Assembly (NCBI GenBank): GCA_027487385.1
Contig: JAIYDS010000211.1
Location: 1 to 45,791, forward strand
Source: Acetobacteraceae bacterium
GTDB lineage: Bacteria > Pseudomonadota > Alphaproteobacteria > Acetobacterales > Acetobacteraceae
Direction of reading: 5' to 3'
DNA length: 45,791 nucleotides
The notes under the pieces are model-generated. The model made no database searches and was not told the origin of the DNA. It saw nothing but the letters and a program-made list of their open reading frames with translations. Every line of letters begins with the position of its first letter. The first letter of the stretch is position 1. Below, piece after piece: positions 25,468 to 35,240 of this stretch. The position numbers were made by a program, and so were the translations under genes.

Positions 25468-28400
25468 CGATTGGCGACTCCCGGAATGGCGCCGGCGGAG
25501 AGGAATTCGGCCGCAAACTTGTTGATGGAGAAGGAGTAGGGCTCGATCATGCTTGCCGCCGCATTGCGGATGGACTGGCTCGGCGTATTGGCGAAGATGT
25601 CGCGGATGGTAAGGCCGCCATCGCTGACGAAGGCGCCGCCGGTGGTGAGGTCCTGGAAGTAGATGCGGCTGTTCATCGCCGTCTCGCCGAAATTCTCGCC
25701 CAGGCCGCGGCGGATCGTCACCTCGACCGTATAGGGCGAGGTGCTGAGATCGCCGAAGGGCGTCACCGGATTGAGCGGGGCTGTGCCGCCGCCGAAGCCG
25801 CCCACCAGATTGGTGAAGAGCCGCGTGGCGCCCAGATAGTCGCCGGTGTTGGGCAGCTGACTGCCGGGCGCGGTGAGGCTCGGGATGCTGGCCAGCCAAT
25901 TGCCGCCGAGATCCGCCAGCGCATCCACGCTGGTGACGATGCGCCCGAGCGAATCCCGCAGGCTGATCACCAGCAGCGTCCCCGGCGCGGCCGCGCCGGC
26001 AAAGCCGATATCGGGGCGGATGAAGGTGGTGAGGTTGGGGCTGATCCCGCGGTAGCTGCTCAGCAGCGCGCCTTCGGGCACGGCCTCCGGCGGCAGGCCG
26101 CTGGCCACCAGCACCCGCGCCTGGTCGCTCGCCCCGGTGAGGAATTGCGGGATGCCGGCGCCCTCCGGCAGGCTGTCGCCCTGCACCAGCGCGGTGTTCA
26201 CCACCTCGCCCGTGATCGGCGGCACCAGGTCGAGGATGGCGCGGTAGGTGATGCCCAGCGTCTCGCCCAGCGCCAGCCGCGCGAGGCTGACCGTGAAGCC
26301 GGTGCCGACATAGGCGACCGTCGCGGGTTGGGCCGCGCCGGTGACCACCACGCTGCCGCGCTCGACGCTGCTGCCCAGCGCTGCGTCGCTGATGGTGACG
26401 TCGAAGGCGTCCTGCGTGCTGGCCGCGAGGTGGTTGATGGTGAGCCCATGCGTCACCGGTTGCCCTGGCGACTGGAAATCCGGCGTCACCGTCTTGGCGA
26501 TGGTGAGCAGCGGCGTGACGATCTCGGCGCTCGCGCTGGCGCGCTCGGTGCCTGCCTCGCCGCGCAGGGTGAAGTCGAGCTGCGCGGTGTTGGTCAGGAT
26601 GCGGCCGGCGGCATTGGCTTCGGTGGCGCGGGCGGTGACCAGCAGCGTCACGCGGTCCTCGGCGCCGATCGCGGCACTGCCCGCATTCACCACCGTGCCG
26701 AAGCCGAAGGTGACGGCCTGCCCGGCGATGGCGCCCGCGCTGCCGGCCGTGATGCCGGAGATGGCCGTGCCCACGCCTTCCACCTGCGCCGAGAGCGGGA
26801 TCAGCCCCTCGGGCAGGATATCCGTCAGGGTGACGTTGCCCAGCACGGCCTGGGGCAGCAGCAGGCTGATCCGGAAGGTCACGGTCTCGCCGATGGCGAG
26901 GTCCGGCAGGCTCGGGTTGAACTGCGCCGCGCCGGTCTCGGCGAGGGAGGTCGCGATGATCGCCTTGGTCAGCACCGGGGCCAGGGGGAGCAGGGCGCTG
27001 GCCTCGCCGGCATAGGGCCGCTCGCCCGGCGTTGCGCCGGGGGAGGAGGTCCATTGCACATTCGCCGTATTGGGCAGGGAGGAGGTGGGCGCCACGCTGG
27101 CGGCGATGGCGGCGTCAAAGCGGATGGTCACCACCTCGCCCAGGGCGAGGCGCGGCACGAAGATGCCGAGTGTGCCCGCGTTGGACGTCACGCTGGCGCC
27201 GGTGGCGCCGCCGGCATTGTCGGTCACGCTGGCGCTGCCGGGCACCAGCGAAAGCCCGGCGGTGGCCAGCAGATCGGCCAGGGTCACGTCATAGGCGGCG
27301 GCGGTGGAGGTGCCGGCATGGCCGAGCACCAGCGTATAGGGCGCCGTCTCGCCCGGCCGGGCGAAGCCCTCGACGGATTTGGTCAGCACCAGCACCGGCT
27401 CCACCACCTGGACCGGCGTGGCGCCGGGGATGGGGGCGCCGATGGGCAGGCTGGCCGTGGTGCTGGGCGTCAGGACCGCATTGTTCAGCAGCGTCCGGCC
27501 GGCATCCACGCCGGGCGTATCCACCACCCGCGCCCGCACGAAGACATCCAGCATGTCATTGCCGGCGAGGTTGTCCCCGCGATTCACGACGGTCCCGAAA
27601 TCGAGCGAGAGGCTGGTGCCGGTGAGCGCGACAACGGCGCCATCGGCAAAGGCGGGCGCGGAGATGGCCGCGCTGTCATAGCGGATGGTGGCGTCCAGCA
27701 GGCGCATCCCCGCCGGCAGCGCATCGGTCAGCAGAAGGCGTTGCGTGCCCTCGGCCAGCAGGGCGCGCAGGCGGTAGGTGACCACCTCGCCGATCGCCAC
27801 GGCGCTGCCCGCCGTATCGGGATTGTCGGTGGCGGTGAGCGTCTTGGTGAAGCCCGGTGTGAAAAGGGGCAGGAGGGAAGCGTCATCGGTGAGCGTGACG
27901 GGAATGCCGCCGCCGGGTGAGGGGCGGTAGGTGGCGCTCGCTTCGTTCGTGACCGTCACCTGGTGTTCCACGTTGTCGGCCAGGCGGGCCGCGAAGCGGA
28001 TGATGATGTTGGGATCGCTGGGCAGGAAGCCCGCGGCCGCGATGGGGATGGTGATGCTGCCCCCCACCACGCTGGCCGGCCCGGCGGGGCCGGTCACCGA
28101 GAGGATCACCGCATCGCGCAGGCCAGATGGCAGGATGTCCGTGATGCTGCCAAAGGCCGGCCCGGTGGAGCCCGCGGCATGGGAGAGGGTGAGCACGAAG
28201 ACCGCCTCGGTCCCGGCATCGCCCGGGATGTAGCTCTCCAGCGTCTTGTCGAAGGCGAGGATGGGCGTGACCACCGTCACGCTGACATTGTCCGCGAGGT
28301 TCTGCGCATTGCCGCCGGTGGTGTCGGTGACGAGGGCGGTGGCCGCGTTGGTGAGTACGGCGCCGCCCGCCGTGGCGTCCCGCACCCGTGCCAGGATCTG

Positions 28401-31400
28401 CACGGTGACGCTGTTGTTGGCCGCGTTGTTGTCGCCCGGGTTCACCACCGTGCCGAAATCGAAGGTCACGCCCTGGCCGGCGATGGCGCCCGCGCTGCCG
28501 GCCACCAGCCCCGCGCTGTTGGTGATGCCGGCATGGCCGAAGCCCACCACGCTGGCCGAGAGCACCTCCAGCCCGCCCGGCAGAAGATCCGCCACCACCA
28601 GCTTCTGCGTGCCTTCGGAGAGGGTGGTGACCAGCGTGTAGGTGATGGTCTCGCCGGGTGCGACCTCGCCATCCGGAGTGGCGGTGAGGCTGGTTGCGGT
28701 GATGGATTTGTCGAGCGTGGCCGGCATGACCACGGTCACCGTTGCCGTGGCGGGGGGCGGGGTGAAGACGCGCTCGCCGGTCACGACGCCGGGCGCCGTG
28801 TCATAGGCCAGCGCCACGCTGTTCACGACGAGGCCGCCATCCTCCACCGTATCGGCGAGGCGCGCCTGGTAGGTCAGCGTGAGCGTGCCGGCGGTGAGGC
28901 CGAGGGCGCCCAGGCTGAAGCGCAGATCGCCGCCCGTGGTGTCGAAACTGCCGACCGCGGCGCCGCCCAGCATGGCCGTGGCGCTGCCCGCGACGTAAAG
29001 CAGCTTCTCGCTCGCCAGCAGATCGGTCAGCGTCAGGTCGAAGGCGGGGCCGGTGCTGGTGCCGGAATGCGCCACCGTGACCGTATAGGTCATCAGGTCG
29101 CCCGCATCGCCGCTCGCCGGCGCGGCGACGCTCTTGGTCAGCAGCAGATCCGGCAGCACGACTTCAACGGGCGCGGTGACCGGTGCGCCGAAGCCCGCGC
29201 CGTAATCCAGCCGCGCCGCATTGGTCAGCGTGGTGCCCGCCGTCAGCCCCCCGAAATCCACCGCGCGCGCCACCACCTCGACGATCACGCTGTTGTTGGT
29301 GGCGATATTGTCGCCCGGAGCCACCACCGTGCCGAAGTCAAAGCTGACGCCCTGCCCCGCGATCACACCCGCGCTGCCGGCCACGAGGCCCGTCGTGCTG
29401 GTCATGCCCGCGCCCAGCGACACCACGGTGGCCGTAAGCGGCGTCAGGCCGACCGGCAGCGTATCGGCGATGACGAGATTCTGCGTGCCCTCCACCAAGG
29501 TCGCGGTCAGGCGATAGGTGACGGTTTCGCCCAGGGCGAGGTCGGGCACGGCCGGATCGAACTGGCTCGTTCCCGTCTGGGTCAATCCGGTCGAGGCGAC
29601 AGCCTTGGCGAGGCTCGGCACCGGCAGGGTGAAGCTCGCCGTCGCCGTCAGGGTGGGCGCGGGACGGCCATCCGCGGTGATCCAGCTCGAATAGTCGAGG
29701 TTCGCCGTATTGGTGATGGTCGTGCCCACCACGGCGGCATCGGTGACGCGCGCCTGGTAGGTGATGGTGGGCAGGGGGTCGCCGAAGCGGCGGCTGACAT
29801 AGAGCGTCTGCACATAGGTGTCGTTCGAGCCATTGCCGACCAGGACCAAGCCATCGGCCAGCGGCGTCCGCGGCAGCGGGGTGATGGTGACGCTGCCCGG
29901 GATCAGCTCCAGCCCCGGGGCCAGGGTGTCGGTCACATAGACCAGCACCGCCTCGGAGGTGGCGCCCGGGTCCTGCGGGATGGTCACGGTGAAGGTGATG
30001 ATGTCGCCCGCATCGGCCGTGGCCCGATCGGCGGCCTTGGTCACCTGCAGCAGCGGCCCGACGATCTCGACCCTGGCGGTGTCGCTCGCGCTGCCGCCCG
30101 TGTAGGTGACAGTGGCCACATTGGTGAGGGTGTCGCCCACCTGATTTTCCGGCAGGTTCCCGAGTGTTGCGATCACCGTCACGGTGATGCGGTCGCGGCC
30201 GTCGCCGACATTGTCGGCCTGATTCACCACCGTGCCGAAATTGAAAGTGACGCTGTTCGTCGCGGCGTCATAGACGCCCGCCGCGCCCACCGCGAGCAGC
30301 GAGCCGGAGATGTTGCTGCCGATCTCCGCCACCTGCGAGGCGCTGTAGACCAGCCGGCCCGAGAGGGTCGCGCTGCCGCTCGCGACCGGCAGGAAATCGG
30401 TCAGGCTGAGGGTCGTCGTGCCCTCGGGCACATCGAGCGTGATGGTGAAGAAGACCTGCTCGCCGATCACGAGATCGGTGATGAGCGGGTCGAACTGGTC
30501 GGCATTGGTCAGGCGGTTGGAGGTGCCGCCGACCTCCTTGCTGATCACCACCGCGGGAACGGTCAGCGAATAGCTGTCCGTCGCGGGCCCGTAGCTGCGC
30601 TGGACCTCAGGCGCCACGGGCGTTCCAGGCTGGGAATCCCAGGTGATGGAGGCGGTGTTGGTGATGACCTCGGCGGGGAAGGCGGAGGGCCGGATGCGGG
30701 CCTGGTAGGTGAAGGTGAGGATATCGTCGCTGGGCAGGTAGGAGGCGGCGGTGACGGTGAAGCTGTTGGTCAGCGCGCTGAAGTTGATCGCTGCCCCCAC
30801 AGGGCCGCTCACGATGACGCCGGTGCCTGCCAACCCCTGCAGGTCGGCGGCCAGGGGGTCGCTGATGACGAGGTCATAGGCCGGGACCAGCGTGTTGCCG
30901 CGCGGGACGCTGACCGTATAGGTCACGACATCGCCCGCATCGCCGCTGGTGAGGTTGCCGCTCTTGTCCAGGGTCAGACTGGGCTCGACCACCTCGACGC
31001 GGGCCGTCGCGGTGCGGGTGAAGACGCCTCCCGCCCCGGTGTCCGAGGTGACGGTGGCCGTGTTCGTCAGGATGTCGGCCGCCACATTGCCCGGGCTGTC
31101 CACCAGCCGGGCGCGCACCAGCAGGGTGATCGTCTCATCGGCCGTCAACGCGCCCGCGGCGGAATTCTGCACGTCGCCGAAGCTGAAGGTGACGCGGTTC
31201 GCGCCGGCGTCGAAGACGCCCGCTGCGCCCACGGCCAGCAACGAGCCGGTGAGGCTTGAGCCGATGCTCAACACCTCGGAGGTCACGTATTGCAGCACGC
31301 CCGATGTGGCCGAGACGCCGGCATTGTTGGGCAGCAGGTCGGTCAGCGTCAGGCTCTGGTTCAAGGCGCGCGGCAGGGTCAGCGTGATGGTGAAATCCAC

Positions 31401-34400
31401 CTGCTCCCCGATCAGCAGGTCGGGGATGCCGCTGTTGTAGATGCTGGACCCGGTGTCGGGGTTCGAGGTGGCGGTGACCACCTTCGCGATGCCCGCGCCG
31501 GGCACCTGCACGGTTGCCGTGTCGAAGGCCAGATAGCTGCGCTGGTCGGTGCCCAGGGCCGCCGGGTTGGGTGCGCTGAGCGCCGTGCCGGTGACGGTGT
31601 TCACCAGTTGCTCACCCGCGATCACGGCCGGGTCGAGCAGCCCGTCGAAGGTGATGGTGATGCGGTCCGTCGGCAGCAGGACCGGAATGGTGACGCTGAC
31701 GCCGCTGCCCAGAACCGGCTGGGCCACGCCATTCACCACGACCGTCACCGGTCCCGCGAGGGTGACCTTGCCCGGGATCAGCGTGTCATCCAGCGTGACG
31801 TTGTAGGCGGGGCCCGCGAAGCTCGGATTGGGGGCGGCCTCCAGCGTGATCGTATACTGCACCGTGCTGCCGCCCACTGCCGTCGTCGGCGTCACGGTCT
31901 TGGTGAGGGCGAAGCTTGGCTCGACGATCTCCACCGCCGCCGTCGCCTGCTCGGTCGCCGTGCCGTTGCTGCCCAGCGCATAGGTCACCTGGCCGGTGTT
32001 GATCAGCCGGTCGCCCGCCGTGTTGTCCGGCACGTCGGGCACGGTGGCCTTCACGCGCAGGACGATCCGGTCCCTCGCGTCATCCGCGCCGTCGGCCTGG
32101 TTGTTGACCAGGCTGCTCGCCGTCCAGCTCGCGGTGTCGAGCAGGCCATCGCTGTTACGGTCGCTCAGAATGGCGACCTGCCCCACAGCGAACCCGCCAC
32201 CGGTGATATTGGCGCCGATCGAGACGATGCTCGCCTCCAGCAGCTTCAGCTTGCCGGGCGAGATGGGCAGCAGGTCCGACAGGACGAGGTCACGCAGCTG
32301 CCCCTCGGGCAGGGTCACGGTGATCTCGAAGGTGACCGTCTCGCCGATGGCGAGGTCGGGCTCGCTGGCATTGCCCTGGCCGGAGCCGGTCTCGGCCAGC
32401 GAGGTCTCGACCACCTGCTTGACGAGGCTGACGGCGGTGATCTCGACGCTCGCCGTGTCGGTGAGGTCGGCGGCGGGCTGGTTGGGCGCGCGGTTCAGCC
32501 CGCCCTCGAAGGCGGCGTAGTTGCCGACGATCGCCTTGTTGGTCAGCAGCGAACGCGGCTCGGCCTGCTGCGCCACGATGGTGTCGAAGGTGATGACGAC
32601 GATGTTGCGCCCGCTCGTCGGGTCAAAGGGCGAAAGCGCGCCGGCGCCCGGCAGGTCGTTCAGCGTGAGCCGCGCGCCGATGCCGGTGTTCAGGTCCAAC
32701 GTGTAGGTGAGCGCATTCCCCGCGCCGTCGGTCACCTGCAGGTTGAGCCCGCCCGGCGCGGCCGAGAGCTGCTGCGGGATGAGGTCGTCCAACGTGATGT
32801 CGAAGGCACCGTTCTTGCCGGTGCCGGTGTTCTCGATCAGCACGGCGAAGGTGACGCGCGCGCCGGCGTCGACGCCCGAGAGGTCGCTGTCCACCGGCGT
32901 GGCCGCGAGGTTGGTGCTGTTGATCACGCCCGTGAAGCGCAACCCCGAGGAGCCCGGCATCGAGAAGGGAACCGGGCCGACCGCGCCCGGGCTATAGACG
33001 CCGTCCGGATCGTCGGTGGCGACGACGCCCTTGTAGACCTTGAGCTTCGGCTCGCTCAGCGTGACCTGGGCGATGTCATTGTCGGTGATGATGCCGCCGG
33101 CCGAATTGGTCTCCTGCGCCGTGGCGAGGTTCGTCAGCAGCAATTGGTCGCCCAGCGGGCGGTCCAGCACCCGGACGGTGAAGAGCAGGTCGAGCGTGGT
33201 GCTGCTCGGCGTGCCGTCGCCGATATCGCCGAAATCGAAGGTCAGCGCATTGGCGGCGAGCGAGGTGGTGAGGGTGGGCACCGCGCCGTAGAGCGTCCGG
33301 AAGGCGGCGGCTGATGGCCCCCATTGCACCACGCCATCGGCCGGCGCGGCGGCGGAGACCACATCGGCGAAGGTGAAGCTCTGCTGGCCGACATTGAAGA
33401 TCGGCAGCGGCAGGAAATCGGTCAGGCTGAAATCCGTCACCGTGCCCTGCGGAAAGCTGCGGGTGAGGCGGAAGGTGACCGTGTCACCCGAGACGATGGT
33501 GACCGGCCCGGCCACCAGCTGCCCATTCAGCGCATAGACGCTCTTGCTGCTTGCCCCGGCCGTGACGGTGACGCCGGATTGGCTGGTGTCCGTCACGTCG
33601 CCGCCGGTGAGGCCGCCCGGCACTCCATCCAGATCCACCCGCCCGCCAAAGGAGACCTGGTTGCCCAGGCTGTCATTCTGCGCGACCGGCCCTTGCGGCG
33701 GGGCCAGGTAGCTGCGCTCGATGATGGCGCGATAGGTGATGGTGAAGCTGGTGACGCCGAGCGTGCCCGTGGCATCGCCGTTCAGCAGCGCGTCGCCGCC
33801 ATTGTCCAGCAGCAACTGGCTGAGGTTGAAGGCCAGCGTGCTGACGCCCGTCGTCGGGCTGCGGGCCAGGCTGAAGCTGGAAGGCGTGAAGCTGGTGGAG
33901 AGGTCCGTCGCACCTTCGTGCAGTGTGATGGTGGGCGTGAAGCCCGCATCCAGCCTTTGGCCATCGCCCAGTAGATCGGTCAGCAGCAGGTTGTCGAAGC
34001 TGAAGTAATCCGAGACCTGGCCGCGGATGGTGTATTGCAGCGTGTCATCCGGCCCCACGCCATTGCCCAGCACGTCATTCTGCAGCGCCACGCTCTTCTG
34101 CACGGCGAGGGACTTCGCGGTGAAGACATTCTCGAAGCCGGGCGGATCCAGCGTGACGGTGGTGGCCGGGTCGCGCGGGTCGAGCGGGGTCCAGGTCGCG
34201 GTGGCCAATACGTCATTGCCCATGGCGCGCGAGGCGCCGCTGACGGGCGGCAGCACCGGGTCGGCCGGCGTGGTCGGCGGCAGGACCTGGCCCACATGGA
34301 AGGGCACGGTGATGCTGACGCCGCCGGTGATGGGGGCCGCGTAATCCACCGTGAGGCGATTCGCGCCCGCGTCGAAGCTGACGGTGCCGCCGGGCGCGAC

Positions 34401-35240
34401 GATGCCGGCCTCATGCACGACGATGCCATCGGCGAACTGGTCCTCGATGGTGACGCCGGTGATGGTCTGGCCGGGCGCCACGCCCAGGGTGATGGTGTAG
34501 CTGCGCGGCGAATTGGGGCCGGTGACGGTCTCGCCCTCCGGCCCGCTGAAGCTCTTGCTGAGCTGCATCACCGTGGGCGTGATATTGGCGGGCGGGGTGA
34601 AGCTGCCCAGCACGGGCGGGTCGGTGGCCGGATTGCTCTCGGCGTCGCGGCCGAACTGGAAGGCCCCGCGCGCGGTGATGGGCAGGGGCGTATCGGCATC
34701 CGCGAGGTTCGAGACCTGAAGGCCAAGCTGCACCGCGATGGGCGTCTGCCCCGGCGTCACGCTGCCGAAGGGCAGCTGGATCGCGGCCAGCATGTCCCCC
34801 GGTGTGCCGGTCACGATGAGCGGCTGGCCCGCGGCATCGCGCAGATAGGGGTGGGCGGCATTGCCGGCGGCGTCGAACTCGACCTGCGCGATGGCGAGGT
34901 TGATGCCGAGATAGCTCGCCGTGCTCAGCGTGATGCCGTCATTCTGGAAGGGCGGGGTGCTGCCGACGCCGTCCCCATCGGCGCCATTGTGCGGCAGGAT
35001 CAGGTCCAGCACCGGGCCGAAGCCATTGGCGCTGCCGGGCGTACCGTCGGGGACATTGGTGAAGGTCGCGGTGGCCTGCACATCGCCGCCGATCAGCGCC
35101 GTGGCCGGGACATCCAGCGCCACGACCGGCTGCGCGGCAAGGAGGATGCGGTCCTCCAGCGCCTCGAAGGCGGCCAGGCGGGCAGTGCGCTGCAGAGCCC
35201 CCCCGCTGGAGAAGAGGCGTGCGATGCGACGGATCAACAT
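25464..35240 (-). CDS. giant DUF11-repeat surface protein with LEPR-XLL-like leader
   Basis: 3258 residues. The N-terminus has no normal Sec signal; instead, after about 27 basic/aliphatic residues comes LEDRILL (28-34), close to the LEPR-XLL leader known from very large bacterial surface proteins. The body is a chain of roughly 18 DUF11-like beta-sandwich modules marked by 'K.V..T...GE.VTYT...', 'L.DLLP.GL' and 'LTNTA.V.Y'. Four are divergent N-terminal copies, then seven A-B pairs of about 300 residues follow. The last ~210 residues are a distinct non-repeat domain ending SAGAIPGVANR. No RTX nonapeptides are present. It is probably an adhesin, fimbria-like or surface-layer protein, first in an operon with its own export genes. 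Confidence 0.85.
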   Translation of the reverse strand: MLIRRIARLFSSGGALQRTARLAAFEALEDRILLAAQPVVALDVPATALIGGDVQATATFTNVPDGTPGSANGFGPVLDLILPHNGADGDGVGSTPPFQNDGITLSTASYLGINLAIAQVEFDAAGNAAHPYLRDAAGQPLIVTGTPGDMLAAIQLPFGSVTPGQTPIAVQLGLQVSNLADADTPLPITARGAFQFGRDAESNPATDPPVLGSFTPPANITPTVMQLSKSFSGPEGETVTGPNSPRSYTITLGVAPGQTITGVTIEDQFADGIVVHEAGIVAPGGTVSFDAGANRLTVDYAAPITGGVSITVPFHVGQVLPPTTPADPVLPPVSGASRAMGNDVLATATWTPLDPRDPATTVTLDPPGFENVFTAKSLAVQKSVALQNDVLGNGVGPDDTLQYTIRGQVSDYFSFDNLLLTDLLGDGQRLDAGFTPTITLHEGATDLSTSFTPSSFSLARSPTTGVSTLAFNLSQLLLDNGGDALLNGDATGTLGVTSFTITYRAIIERSYLAPPQGPVAQNDSLGNQVSFGGRVDLDGVPGGLTGGDVTDTSQSGVTVTAGASSKSVYALNGQLVAGPVTIVSGDTVTFRLTRSFPQGTVTDFSLTDFLPLPIFNVGQQSFTFADVVSAAAPADGVVQWGPSAAAFRTLYGAVPTLTTSLAANALTFDFGDIGDGTPSSTTLDLLFTVRVLDRPLGDQLLLTNLATAQETNSAGGIITDNDIAQVTLSEPKLKVYKGVVATDDPDGVYSPGAVGPVPFSMPGSSGLRFTGVINSTNLAATPVDSDLSGVDAGARVTFAVLIENTGTGKNGAFDITLDDLIPQQLSAAPGGLNLQVTDGAGNALTYTLDLNTGIGARLTLNDLPGAGALSPFDPTSGRNIVVITFDTIVAQQAEPRSLLTNKAIVGNYAAFEGGLNRAPNQPAADLTDTASVEITAVSLVKQVVETSLAETGSGQGNASEPDLAIGETVTFEITVTLPEGQLRDLVLSDLLPISPGKLKLLEASIVSIGANITGGGFAVGQVAILSDRNSDGLLDTASWTASSLVNNQADGADDARDRIVLRVKATVPDVPDNTAGDRLINTGQVTYALGSNGTATEQATAAVEIVEPSFALTKTVTPTTAVGGSTVQYTITLEAAPNPSFAGPAYNVTLDDTLIPGKVTLAGPVTVVVNGVAQPVLGSGVSVTIPVLLPTDRITITFDGLLDPAVIAGEQLVNTVTGTALSAPNPAALGTDQRSYLAFDTATVQVPGAGIAKVVTATSNPDTGSSIYNSGIPDLLIGEQVDFTITLTLPRALNQSLTLTDLLPNNAGVSATSGVLQYVTSEVLSIGSSLTGSLLAVGAAGVFDAGANRVTFSFGDVQNSAAGALTADETITLLVRARLVDSPGNVAADILTNTATVTSDTGAGGVFTRTATARVEVVEPSLTLDKSGNLTSGDAGDVVTYTVSVPRGNTLVPAYDLVISDPLAADLQGLAGTGVIVSGPVGAAINFSALTNSFTVTAASYLPSDDILTFTYQARIRPSAFPAEVITNTASITWDSQPGTPVAPEVQRSYGPATDSYSLTVPAVVISKEVGGTSNRLTNADQFDPLITDLVIGEQVFFTITLDVPEGTTTLSLTDFLPVASGSATLSGRLVYSASQVAEIGSNISGSLLAVGAAGVYDAATNSVTFNFGTVVNQADNVGDGRDRITVTVIATLGNLPENQVGDTLTNVATVTYTGGSASDTARVEIVGPLLQVTKAADRATADAGDIITFTVTIPQDPGATSEAVLVYVTDTLAPGLELIPGSVTITPLPRTPLADGLVLVGNGSNDTYVQTLYVSRRFGDPLPTITYQARVTDAAVVGTTITNTANLDYSSWITADGRPAPTLTATASFTLPVPSLAKAVASTGLTQTGTSQFDPAVPDLALGETVTYRLTATLVEGTQNLVIADTLPVGLTPLTATVVSLGAGMTSTTGLVAGSAGVIAGQGVSFDFGTVVAPGDNIATNNSVIVEVVARAVDFGGLTAGTTLTNAARLDYGAGFGAPVTAPVEVVLPDLLLTKSVAAPASGDAGDLMTYTVTVAHSGTSTGPAFDLTLTDLLASEKLLYVAGSATAMLGGAAVGSFDTTGGDLRFSLGALGLTAGTLTLTYQARLADTVEDGGLVVNSVALAYDTAPGVVTGERVFTPPPATATVTVVMPATLDKSITATSLTATPDGEVAPGETITYTLVTTLSEGTQKLVVADLLPGGLEVLSASVVGFGHAGITNSAGLVAGSAGAIAGQGVTFDFGTVVNPGDNNAANNSVTVQILARVRDATAGGAVLTNAATALVTDTTGGNAQNLADNVSVTVVTPILAFDKTLESYIPGDAGTEAVFVLTLSHAAGSTGPAFGSITDILPSGLRDAVILSVTGPAGPASVVGGSITIPIAAAGFLPSDPNIIIRFAARLADNVEHQVTVTNEASATYRPSPGGGIPVTLTDDASLLPLFTPGFTKTLTATDNPDTAGSAVAIGEVVTYRLRALLAEGTQRLLLTDALPAGMRLLDATIRYDSAAISAPAFADGAVVALTGTSLSLDFGTVVNRGDNLAGNDMLDVFVRARVVDTPGVDAGRTLLNNAVLTPSTTASLPIGAPIPGATPVQVVEPVLVLTKSVEGFARPGETAPYTLVLGHAGTSTAAAYDVTLADLLATAGLSLVPGSASVTDNAGGATGASVTSNAGTLGIFVPRLALGEVVTIRFDAAIAASVAPTSSLPNTANVQWTSSPGATPGERPYAGEASALLPLAPVLTKAIIATSLAETGAAQFNPSLPDLAIGETVTFRISLLLPQAVLGNVTLTDILPEGLIPLSAQVEGVGTAISGITAGSAGAIAGQAVTFGFGTVVNAGSAAIGAEDRVTLLVTARATEANAAGRILTNTAQLDFTLRGEAGTERASASAEIVTPLLTIAKTVTPDFQSPGQPVTHGLTINHLAASTQDAFDVTISDAALGSSVERGSVVVTGAAQPATVAYVGTGFTVSLARLALGETLGITYRAILDLVPPITGEVVNTALVQGDSLPEGAGIPQFLTGASDQARVLVASGLPPEAVPEGALLSSYRGISPNLTTFIRPDIGFAGAAAPGTLLVISLRDSLGRIVTSVDALADLGGNWLASIPSLTAPGSQLPNTGDYLGATRLFTNLVGGFGGGTAPLNPVTPFGDLSTSPYTVEVTIRRGLGENFGETAMNSRIYFQDLTTGGAFVSDGGLTIRDIFANTPSQSIRNAAASMIEPYSFSINKFAAEFLSAGAIPGVANR
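26110..32440 (-). repeat. seven alternating A-B DUF11-type module pairs (~0.9 kb each)
   Basis: A modules, marked by 'ATSL.ETG....PDLAIGETVTF', begin near 32435, 31500, 30550, 29615, 28720, 27865 and 26985. Each is followed by a B module marked by 'L.LTKSV....GDAGD..TYTVT...PA.D.TLTD'. The period of 855-950 bp is regular, and short DNA segments (around GCCGAAATCGAAGGTCACG, CTGCCGGCCACCAG) recur nearly unchanged, so unequal recombination could change copy number. Confidence 0.78.

Noticed and set aside
25900..25960. An LPNTG sequence near the C-terminus of the giant protein, like a sortase signal
   Set aside because: It is followed by more than 100 residues of folded-looking sequence rather than a membrane helix and basic tail, and no sortase is encoded here.
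26110..32440. Repeats as a mobile element or CRISPR-like array
   Set aside because: The repeats are in one continuous reading frame and encode beta-sandwich modules; no transposase, terminal repeats or spacers are present.
25539..33300. Several plus-strand open frames of 200-1100 codons across the giant gene
   Set aside because: They are rich in Gly, Ala, Arg, His and Asp with no recognisable domain and mirror the repeats of the minus-strand gene.
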